From: an uncultured Alphaproteobacteria bacterium
GTDB lineage: Bacteria > Pseudomonadota > Alphaproteobacteria > CAAHEQ01 > UBA3637
Length of the DNA stretch: 12,767 nt
Assembly (NCBI GenBank): GCA_934216505.1
Contig: CAKQBW010000021.1
Coordinates: 1-12,767 of the forward strand
Direction: 5' to 3'
A program made the position numbers and the translations under genes. Below, piece after piece: positions 1 through 4,134 of the stretch; positions within the stretch are counted from its first letter, which is position 1, and every line of letters starts with the position of its first letter. The notes under the pieces are model-generated. The model worked only from the letters and a program-made list of their open reading frames with translations, made no database searches and had not been told where the DNA came from.

Positions 1-82
1 GAGAGGACAAGAAAATAATTATGGATAGACCTCCTAATACGTCCTTGAAAGTACCCCCCAGTGAATTTGTTTTATGCAACAT
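1..82 (-). CDS. N-terminal fragment of an unidentified protein, cut by the window edge
   Basis: Reading leftward from an ATG at 82-80 there is an open frame of 27 codons with no stop before the window edge. It begins MLHKTNSLGG, and residues 15-27 (VLGGLSIIIFLSS) are hydrophobic, which could be the start of a membrane segment or signal anchor. The start is supported by a strong Shine-Dalgarno, AAAGGAGG, on the minus strand at 94-87, four bases before the ATG. A TATAGT -10-like box lies at 116-111, so the leader would be only about 20 nt. The gene is transcribed away from the secE cluster. I do not recognise the family from so few residues and assign no function. The ribosome site and promoter together make a real gene more likely than chance, but the evidence is short. 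Confidence 0.5.
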   Translation of the reverse strand, partial: MLHKTNSLGGTFKDVLGGLSIIIFLSS

Positions 83-110
83 TTTTCCTCCTTTGAAGTG
101 ATATGAAAGC

Positions 111-139
111 ACTATAACAAAAACGATCGTTTTTGGAAT
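111..139 (-). promoter_or_regulatory. Candidate promoter and palindromic operator for the leftward gene
   Basis: On the minus strand a TATAGT box (116-111, 5 of 6 to consensus) lies directly after a perfect 18-bp palindrome, CAAAAACGATCGTTTTTG (118-135). The palindrome fills the space where the -10/-35 spacer would be. The -35 is poor (TTCCAA or ATTCCA at 16-17 nt spacing). A symmetric sequence in a promoter spacer is the usual layout for a dimeric repressor such as a TetR-type regulator. That reading is inference; the palindrome itself is seen directly. Confidence 0.4.
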
Positions 140-273
140 AGGGGAAAATGGAGAGGAACGAAAAAATAAAAAATAATGAAATTCTTATTTAAAATCAATA
201 AGTTATTTTAAAATTATCAAAATTCAAAAAGACGCTAAAAAGCATATTGACAAAAACGATCCTTTTTGTTATA
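113..273. repeat. Pair of inverted 23-bp arms, each with a palindromic core
   Basis: The arm at 113-135 and the arm at 251-273 are reverse complements of each other with one mismatch over 23 bp. Both end outward in TATAAC/GTTATA. The left core is a perfect palindrome; the right core has one changed base (CGATCC in place of CGATCG). The 115 bp between the arms is very AT-rich and has no convincing gene. Two readings fit: a pair of operators for one regulator with outward promoters, or the terminal inverted repeats of a small non-autonomous element of about 160 bp, with TA at each end as in IS630/mariner-type insertions. Confidence 0.6.
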
Positions 274-275
274 CC
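247..275 (+). promoter_or_regulatory. Candidate rightward promoter overlapping the second palindrome
   Basis: TTGACA at 247-252 is a perfect -35. A 17-nt spacer leads to TATACC at 270-275 (4 of 6 to consensus). The imperfect palindrome 251-268 overlaps the -35 and fills the spacer, so a bound dimer would be expected to block polymerase. No reading frame with a ribosome site follows on the plus strand within the next 300 nt, so if this promoter works it makes an untranslated RNA, or it is a relic. Confidence 0.4.
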
Positions 276-349
276 TGACTTCCCTTTATTGACGGGCTTT
301 GTCGCTTGTTTGAAAAGCGGATTTTTCAATTTTCTCTTTTTACTCCACG

Positions 350-405
350 ATGCCCGTAAATACAGGATAAAATGGGGCATTGTCATGCCCGACCTGAGCG
401 GGCAT
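350..405. repeat. Two consecutive short palindromes built on ATGCCC/GGGCAT
   Basis: ATGCCC (350-355) pairs with GGGCAT (375-380). Four bases later ATGCCCG (385-391) pairs with CGGGCAT (399-405) around a 7-nt loop. The second unit is a compact 7-bp hairpin. Neither is followed by a T-run, so they are not intrinsic terminators. They resemble REP-type intergenic palindromes; whether copies occur elsewhere in the genome cannot be seen here. Confidence 0.5.
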
Positions 406-433
406 CTTTAAGGAATAGACCCCCTTTGATAAA

Positions 434-551
434 ATTCCCGCTTTCGTAAGAATGACAATATGATGGGGACAACTGACAGGGGGGCAAAAATAACCGAAAA
501 AATGGGAATGACAGGCGGGGTGAGGGATACAAAAAAGCCCCCAGAATGACA
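434..551. repeat. Three spaced GAATGACA modules
   Basis: The octamer GAATGACA occurs at 450-457, 506-513 and 544-551 in the same orientation. The first is embedded in CCCGCTTTCGTAAGAATGAC (438-456), which on the minus strand reads TCATTCTTACGAAAGCGGG. This is close to the TCATTCCCGCGAAAGCGGG type of dispersed intergenic repeat found in many proteobacteria. Each module has diverged, so this looks like a decayed cluster. Confidence 0.45.
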
Positions 552-657
552 TGGGCGGAAAAAAGCCTTCTGAAAACAGAAAAAGGTAGGAACGCTAAGG
601 AGTAAGACGAAAAAGGTCTTCTCAAAAGCCGACCAAAGTCGTGGGGAAGGGAATAAA

Positions 658-720
658 TTGACTGTCCTTGAATAATTTTTTATTTTTTCTCTTGACATAC
701 AAATCAAACTATGCTAAACG
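658..720 (+). promoter_or_regulatory. Weak tandem promoter-like boxes before the small hairpin region
   Basis: TTGACT (658-663) is followed after 17 nt by TATTTT (681-686). TTGACA (692-697) is followed after 17 nt by TAAACG (715-720). The -35 boxes are good and the -10 boxes are poor (4 of 6 and 3 of 6). Either could start a transcript that ends at the terminator at 775-817. The AT-rich background makes chance matches likely. Confidence 0.3.
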
Positions 721-817
721 AAAGGTGTTGTGTGTGAATTCTGCTACTTATTTGTGTTTGGCAGAACTCCTTTCCTCCTTGGGTTGTGAGAGATTTTTCC
801 CAAGGAGTTTTTCTTTT
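721..817 (+). ncRNA. Candidate small untranslated RNA of about 100 nt ending in a terminator
   Basis: Between weak promoter boxes and a strong terminator lies about 100 nt with no start codon plus ribosome site. It contains an 8-bp hairpin, TTCTGCTA (739-746) with TGGCAGAA (759-766) including one G-U pair and a 12-nt loop, directly followed by the terminator hairpin (775-807). A second copy of the terminator 5-prime strand occurs at 765-772 (AACTCCTT), which could pair with 802-809 instead, so two mutually exclusive folds are possible. It could be a small RNA, an attenuated leader, or simply the tail of an upstream transcript. I do not recognise a known RNA family in it. Confidence 0.3.
775..817 (+). 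terminator. Intrinsic terminator upstream of the secE promoter
   Basis: CTCCTTGGG (775-783) pairs perfectly with CCCAAGGAG (799-807) around a 15-nt loop and is followed by TTTTTCTTTT (808-817). It isolates the secE promoter, which begins 22 nt further on, from any transcription coming from the left. Confidence 0.8.
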
Positions 818-838
818 AATAAAAATCAACAAAACTAC

Positions 839-867
839 TTGACAAGTCAAATCAAATCAGTTATAAT
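839..867 (+). promoter_or_regulatory. Consensus sigma-70 promoter of the secE-rpoC cluster
   Basis: TTGACA (839-844), a 17-nt spacer and TATAAT (862-867) match the housekeeping consensus at every position of both boxes. Transcription should begin near 873-875, giving a leader of roughly 38 nt before secE. The very first bases of that transcript can form a 7-bp stem, CCTTTAA (875-881) with TTAAAGG (888-894), around a 6-nt loop. As the only strong promoter seen before the eight genes, it is likely the main source of their mRNA. Confidence 0.92.
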
Positions 868-911
868 AGTGCAACCTTTAAATTTGATTAAAGGCAGAAA
901 GGCACCAAAAA

Positions 912-1097
912 ATGACAACACCTGCTCAATTTATTCGTCAGACCAAGCAAGAAATTTCAAAGATTACTTGGCCCACACGGGCTGAGACCTTGCGGGGGAC
1001 TTTTATCGTTATTGTTATGAGTATTGTCTTGGCTCTTTTTTTGGTTTTAGTTGATTTTGTTTTTGCTGGTGTTATTGGTAAGGTTATTGGAGGATAA
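912..1097 (+). CDS. secE: SecE, preprotein translocase subunit
   Basis: SecE is the small membrane subunit that clamps SecY in the SecYEG channel, through which unfolded proteins cross or enter the inner membrane. The 61-residue product has the family signature near residues 13-22 (QEISKITWPT; the conserved K-x-x-W-P), then one hydrophobic segment at about residues 30-54. This is the short single-pass form usual outside the gammaproteobacteria, where E. coli SecE has three passes. A modest ribosome site, AGAAAGG (896-902), lies 9 nt before the ATG. It is the first gene of the cluster, and its TAA stop shares a base with the first possible nusG start, which points to translational coupling. 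Confidence 0.93.
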   Translation: MTTPAQFIRQTKQEISKITWPTRAETLRGTFIVIVMSIVLALFLVLVDFVFAGVIGKVIGG

Positions 1098-1624
1098 TGA
1101 TGATGCGTTGGTATGTGATTCACGCTTATTCAGGGTTTGAACAAAAGGTGGCTGATTTTATTATGGAACAGGCCCAAAAGAAAGGTTTGGCCGATAAGGT
1201 GGAACAAGTATTGGTGCCGACCGAAAAGGTAACCAATGTGAAGAATGGTACCAAAAAAGAATCTATGCGCAAGTTTTTCCCAGGTTATGTTTTGGCGAAG
1301 ATGGAAATGACAGACGAAACATGGTATTTGGTGGCAAAGACGCCTAAGGTAACGGGCTTTTTAGGGGGGAAGAAACCCACGCCGATTACGGATGAAGAAG
1401 CCAATCGTATTTTGAATCAAGTGGAGGAAGGAATTTCTCGTCCCCGCAACTCTGTGTCCTTTGAGGTGGGGGAACAAGTCCAGATTATTGATGGAGCGTT
1501 TGCCAGTTTTGTGGGTGAAATTCAAGAGGTTGATGCCGAAAAAGAACGGTTGAAATTACAGGTGTCTATTTTTGGGCGGGCAACCCCTGTTGATTTAACC
1601 TATGGTCAGGTCAAAAAGGTCTAG
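1097..1624 (+). CDS. nusG: NusG, transcription elongation and antitermination factor
   Basis: NusG binds the beta-prime clamp of RNA polymerase, suppresses pausing, and links polymerase to Rho or to the leading ribosome through S10. The product (175 aa; E. coli has 181) shows the N-terminal NGN domain (about 1-115, starting RWYVIHAYSGFE, with FFPGYVLAKM near residue 56-65) and a C-terminal KOW domain (about 122-175, with GEQVQIIDGAFASFVG and SIFGRATPVDL). Three in-frame ATGs stand in a row at 1097, 1100 and 1103. GGAGG at 1089-1093 is 3, 6 or 9 nt from them, so 1100 or 1103 is probably the functional start; the longest form is given. It overlaps the secE stop by one base. The next gene is 138 nt away, behind a structured leader. 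Confidence 0.95.
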   Translation: MMMRWYVIHAYSGFEQKVADFIMEQAQKKGLADKVEQVLVPTEKVTNVKNGTKKESMRKFFPGYVLAKMEMTDETWYLVAKTPKVTGFLGGKKPTPITDEEANRILNQVEEGISRPRNSVSFEVGEQVQIIDGAFASFVGEIQEVDAEKERLKLQVSIFGRATPVDLTYGQVKKV

Positions 1625-1649
1625 ACGATAGGTCAAGGGGCGGGTAAAG

Positions 1650-1732
1650 TTAGTTCGTATCCGTTTCCTTTTGTAGCAGATGAGCCATCATCGGACTACG
1701 AAACCGAAGGCTTTTCAGGCCGAATGAACTAA
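1650..1732 (+). promoter_or_regulatory. Structured rplK leader, candidate L1 autoregulatory site
   Basis: The nusG-rplK gap can fold into a nested structure. The closing stem is TTAGTTCGT (1650-1658) with ATGAACTAA (1724-1732), 9 bp with one G-U. Inside it GTTTC (1663-1667) pairs with GAAAC (1700-1704), then GTAG (1673-1676) with CTAC (1696-1699), then GATG (1679-1682) with CATC (1689-1692). The last two helices are separated by a small asymmetric loop (CA opposite GGA). No T-run follows, so this is not a terminator. In E. coli and others, free L1 represses the L11-L1 message by binding a short two-helix motif with an asymmetric loop that mimics its 23S rRNA site. This leader is in the right place with the right kind of shape; the match is inference. 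Confidence 0.5.
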
Positions 1733-1762
1733 AGAAACAAAATGCTATGAAGAGGTTATAAA

Positions 1763-2191
1763 ATGGCAAAAGAAATTGTGGGCTTTATCAAACTTCAAAT
1801 TGAAGCGGGTAAAGCAAACCCCTCCCCTCCAGTGGGACCAGCCTTGGGGCAAAGAGGCTTGAATATTATGGATTTTTGTAAGGCTTTTAACGCCAAAACA
1901 CAAAAAGAAGAACCGGGCTCTCCGATTCCTGTGATTATCACAGCGTACAAAGATAGAACTTTCAGTTTTATCACAAAATTGCCTCCTGTCAGTTATTACA
2001 TTAAAAAGGCTGCAGGGGTAAAGAGTGCCAGCAAGACACCCGGACGGACAAAGGCTGGGAAATTGACAAAAGCGCAAGTAAAAGAAATCGCCGAAAAGAA
2101 AATGCCTGATTTGAACTGTCATACAGTGGAAGCCGCTATGGAAATGGTGGCGGGTCAAGCGCGTTCTATGGGTATTGAAGTCGTGGGGTAA
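1763..2191 (+). CDS. rplK: Large-subunit ribosomal protein L11 (uL11)
   Basis: L11 binds helices 43-44 of 23S rRNA at the base of the stalk, where elongation factors and RelA act. The 142-residue product has the usual length. The N-terminal domain carries the proline-rich signature, PSPPVGPALGQRGLNI (residues 20-35), which includes the prolines where thiostrepton-class drugs act on the L11-rRNA complex. The C-terminal rRNA-binding domain (about 72-142) includes KTPGRTKAGKLT and ends in ARSMGIEVVG. AAGAGG at 1750-1755 lies 7 nt before the ATG. The rplA start follows the stop by only 4 nt, so the two genes are expected to be translated together and regulated together by L1. Confidence 0.96.
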   Translation: MAKEIVGFIKLQIEAGKANPSPPVGPALGQRGLNIMDFCKAFNAKTQKEEPGSPIPVIITAYKDRTFSFITKLPPVSYYIKKAAGVKSASKTPGRTKAGKLTKAQVKEIAEKKMPDLNCHTVEAAMEMVAGQARSMGIEVVG

Positions 2192-2195
2192 TCAG

Positions 2196-2882
2196 ATGAC
2201 AGGAAAAAGATTAAAGAAAGCCTATGAAGGCATTGAAAAAAAAGCCTATACTCTGGACGAAGCTATCGCTTTGATTAAAGCGGGGGCAACGGCTAAATTT
2301 GATGAAACAGTGGATATCGCGGTGAAGTTAGGGGTTGATCCCAAACAATCCGATCAGATGGTGCGTGGGGCGGTCAGTTTGCCCGCAGGAACAGGAAAAA
2401 CCTTAAAGGTGGCTGTTTTTGCGAAAGGACCGAAAGCCAGTGAAGCCAAAGCCGCTGGGGCTGATGTTGTGGGCGATGATGATTTGATGAATGACATTTT
2501 GGCGGGTAAGATTGATTTCCAACGCTTGATTGCGACACCTGATATGATGGGGTTAGTCGGGCGTGTTGGTAAAATCTTGGGTCCAAAAGGATTGATGCCT
2601 AATCCAAAGTTGGGAACAGTCACGATGGATGTCGCCAATGCGGTGAAAGCCGCCAAGGCTGGTCAAGTGCAATTCCGTGTAGATGCGGCAGGGATTGTCC
2701 ATGCAGGGATTGGTAAGATTAGCTTTGATAATGAAAAGATTGCCGAAAATGTAAAAGCGTTCGTGAAAGCGTTGGTGGGGTTGAAACCCGCTGCTTCTTC
2801 GGGCGTGTATTTGGTCTATGTGTCCCTCAGTACCACTCAGGGAGTGGGCGTGAAGGTCGCTGTACCAAGCGTTATCGGATAA
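2196..2882 (+). CDS. rplA: Large-subunit ribosomal protein L1 (uL1)
   Basis: L1 forms the mobile L1 stalk that guides deacylated tRNA out of the E site, and in bacteria it also represses its own rplKA message. The 228-residue product (E. coli 234) opens TGKRLKKAYEGI and carries the conserved GPKGLMPNPKLGTVT segment (residues 129-143) of the two-domain L1 fold. A longer in-frame TTG start exists at 2175, inside rplK, but the ATG at 2196 fits the family N-terminus and has GGGG (2185-2188) 7 nt upstream. The 231-nt gap after it is the L10 leader region. Confidence 0.96.
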   Translation: MTGKRLKKAYEGIEKKAYTLDEAIALIKAGATAKFDETVDIAVKLGVDPKQSDQMVRGAVSLPAGTGKTLKVAVFAKGPKASEAKAAGADVVGDDDLMNDILAGKIDFQRLIATPDMMGLVGRVGKILGPKGLMPNPKLGTVTMDVANAVKAAKAGQVQFRVDAAGIVHAGIGKISFDNEKIAENVKAFVKALVGLKPAASSGVYLVYVSLSTTQGVGVKVAVPSVIG

Positions 2883-2886
2883 TGCG

Positions 2887-2916
2887 TTTTGCTGGTCCTT
2901 TCGGGGGCCAGCGAAA
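2887..2916 (+). promoter_or_regulatory. Stable hairpin just after rplA
   Basis: GCTGGTCC (2891-2898) pairs with GGGCCAGC and neighbours (2905-2912), and the stem extends outward through TTTT (2887-2890) with GAAA (2913-2916), for about 12 bp including G-U pairs around a UUCG-containing loop. No T-run follows, so it is not a classical terminator. It begins 5 nt after the rplA stop, where a hairpin could protect the upstream mRNA end or act as a cleavage site that separates rplKA from rplJL-rpoBC messages. Confidence 0.5.
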
Positions 2917-2920
2917 GATG

Positions 2921-3094
2921 CCTGTCCAAGACTGTGGGTGTTTATCACGGGATAAACTTAATCAGGGGAGCACCCCAACCGACATAGACAGAACGGTCAA
3001 ATTCCTTTGGAATCAAAACCGGTTTCTGGACAGGGTAGGTAAGATAAAGGAATAATTCCTCTATCTTGTGTAGAAACCAAGAGGGAAACCTCTT
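2921..3094 (+). promoter_or_regulatory. rplJ leader, L10-leader-type regulatory RNA
   Basis: A long-range stem, CCTGTCC (2921-2927) with GGACAGG (3028-3034), encloses a branched region. Inside it GGGT (2936-2939) pairs with ACCC (2972-2975), and GTTTATC (2940-2946) forms a 7-bp hairpin with GATAAAC (2951-2957). A separate GAAA-loop hairpin, AAGAGG (3079-3084) with CCTCTT (3089-3094), sits 7 nt before the rplJ ribosome site. In proteobacteria the rplJ leader is bound by the L10-(L12)4 complex, which represses translation of rplJL. Position, size and long-range closure agree with that family (Rfam L10_leader). The exact fold is my hand pairing. Confidence 0.65.
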
Positions 3095-3113
3095 AAAAAA
3101 CGGAGTAAAAAAA

Positions 3114-3599
3114 GTGAAACGTGAAGAAAAACAACAAATGATTGGTGCGTTGTCAGACGTTTTCAAAAAGGCCAAATTGGTGGTTGTTGTCCATAATAAT
3201 GGATTGACAATGGACCAAACGACGGCTTTAAGAAAAGCGATTCGTGAAGATGGGGCCAGTTATAAAGTTGCCAAAAATCGTCTCGCTAAATTGGCTCTGG
3301 CAGGAACACCTTGTGAATCCATGGCGGATTTATTAAAGGGCCCCACGGGTATTGCTTATTCAGAAGACGAAATTGCGGCTTCTCGGGCAGTGGCGAAAAT
3401 GGCCAAAGAATCCGACAAATTTGAAATTGTCGGTGGTGTCATGAATGGGGAAAAGATTGATGCAAACAAAATCAAACAATTGGCGGCGTTGCCTTCTTTG
3501 GATGGCTTGCGTGGCAAATTGGTGGGCTTGTTGCAGGCGCCTGCTGGTCAATTGGCCAGATTGGCAAAAGCTTATTCCGAAAAAGAACAAGCTGCTTAA
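3114..3599 (+). CDS. rplJ: Large-subunit ribosomal protein L10 (uL10)
   Basis: L10 anchors the L7/L12 dimers to the ribosome and forms the base of the factor-binding stalk. The 161-residue product begins MKREEKQQMIGAL if the GTG at 3114 is used. That start has CGGAG (3101-3105) 8 nt upstream and matches the usual L10 N-terminus. A longer in-frame TTG at 3066 would add 16 residues unlike the family and would lie inside the leader structure. The rRNA-binding N-terminal domain (about 1-130) contains AKNRLAKLAL and LKGPTGIAYS; the C-terminal helix (about 133-161, ending in YSEKEQAA) is where L12 dimers bind. GTG as start may help keep output under leader control. Confidence 0.95.
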   Translation: MKREEKQQMIGALSDVFKKAKLVVVVHNNGLTMDQTTALRKAIREDGASYKVAKNRLAKLALAGTPCESMADLLKGPTGIAYSEDEIAASRAVAKMAKESDKFEIVGGVMNGEKIDANKIKQLAALPSLDGLRGKLVGLLQAPAGQLARLAKAYSEKEQAA

Positions 3600-3637
3600 T
3601 TGTTTAACTTAAATCAAAAAAAGAAAAGGAAATAAAA

Positions 3638-4003
3638 ATGACTGATTTAAACAAAATTATTGATGAATTGTCTGCTTTGACAGTATTAGAAGCCGCTGAA
3701 TTAGCCAAGGCTTTGGAAGAAAAGTGGGGCGTGAGCGCTGCGGCTCCTGTGGCTGTGGCTGCTGCTGGTGGAGCTGCTGCTGCCGAAGAAAAGACAGAAT
3801 TTGATGTGATCTTGGCCGAAGCCGGTGCCAATAAAATCGCGGTGATTAAAGAAGTCCGTGGTATTACTGGTTTAGGTTTGAAAGAAGCCAAAGACTTAGT
3901 TGATGGCGCACCTAAGGAAGTGAAGAAGGGTGTTGCGAAAGACGAAGCCGAAAAGATGAAAAAACAACTGGAAGCCGCTGGGGCGAAAGTTGAACTCAAA
4001 TAA
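3638..4003 (+). CDS. rplL: Stalk ribosomal protein L7/L12 (bL12)
   Basis: L7/L12 is the multi-copy stalk protein that recruits and stimulates the GTPase factors EF-Tu, EF-G, IF2 and RF3. The 121-residue acidic product has its three usual parts: an N-terminal dimerisation helix region (about 1-30, with IIDELSALTVLEAAELAKAL), an alanine/valine-rich flexible hinge (about 34-51) and the C-terminal factor-binding domain (about 54-121, with KIAVIKEVRGITGLGLKEAK). AAAGGA at 3625-3630 is 7 nt before the ATG. It follows rplJ by 38 nt. Because several copies are needed per ribosome, translation should be stronger than that of rplJ; the ATG start here against the GTG of rplJ fits. Confidence 0.97.
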   Translation: MTDLNKIIDELSALTVLEAAELAKALEEKWGVSAAAPVAVAAAGGAAAAEEKTEFDVILAEAGANKIAVIKEVRGITGLGLKEAKDLVDGAPKEVKKGVAKDEAEKMKKQLEAAGAKVELK

Positions 4004-4025
4004 GGTCGCTTAAACCAAAAGGGGA

Positions 4026-4055
4026 GGGTTGCTCTTGATATTTCAAGGGCAACCC
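4026..4055 (+). promoter_or_regulatory. Hairpin in the rplL-rpoB gap, possible attenuator or RNase III site
   Basis: GGGTTGCTCTTGA (4026-4038) pairs with TCAAGGGCAACCC and its 5-prime T (4043-4055): 13 bp with one T-G, around a 4-nt loop. No T-run follows (CTTGCCCGTAAAATAAG), so full termination is unlikely. In E. coli the same gap holds a partial terminator that lowers rpoBC transcription about fivefold relative to rplJL, and an RNase III cleavage site. A long perfect stem at this place fits either role, but which one cannot be told from sequence. Confidence 0.6.
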
Positions 4056-4134
4056 CTTGCCCGTAAAATAAGCAAAGGTGTTGGGTGCCTTTTCATCCAA
4101 GACAAGTTTTGATTAAAAAATGGGGTTGCACATA

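Larger units (their letters stand above)
274..667. other. Non-coding stretch with degraded repeat modules
   Basis: I see no supportable gene here. Open frames on the minus strand through 340-700 lack ribosome sites, and their translations come from the repeat modules. The region holds palindromic GGGCAT units (350-405) and three same-strand GAATGACA octamers (450-457, 506-513, 544-551). It is richer in G and C runs than the flanking 136-246. The look is that of dispersed intergenic repeats that have decayed. Confidence 0.6.

Noticed and set aside
148..192. Fourteen-codon open frame MERNEKIKNN with GGGG just upstream
   Set aside because: Spacing from GGGG is only 3 nt, the frame is tiny, and the AT-rich context makes it likely chance.
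557..581. Possible minus-strand terminator (TTCTG/CAGAA stem followed by GGCTTTTTT on that strand)
   Set aside because: Only 5 bp of uninterrupted stem, and no minus-strand gene is seen that would end here.
195..707. Overlapping minus-strand open frames of 63-99 codons across the left intergenic region
   Set aside because: They overlap in different frames, I found no convincing ribosome site for them, and their sequence is composed of the palindromic and GAATGACA repeat modules.
2175..2195. Longer rplA start at TTG 2175
   Set aside because: It lies inside rplK, and the ATG at 2196 fits both the family N-terminus and the ribosome-site spacing.
3017..3045. Internal promoter before rplJ (TAAGAT at 3040-3045)
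   Set aside because: No -35-like box lies at 16-18 nt upstream, and the site overlaps the L10-leader stem.
3066..3113. Longer rplJ start at TTG 3066
   Set aside because: It would translate leader RNA structure and gives residues unlike L10; GTG 3114 has a well-spaced CGGAG.
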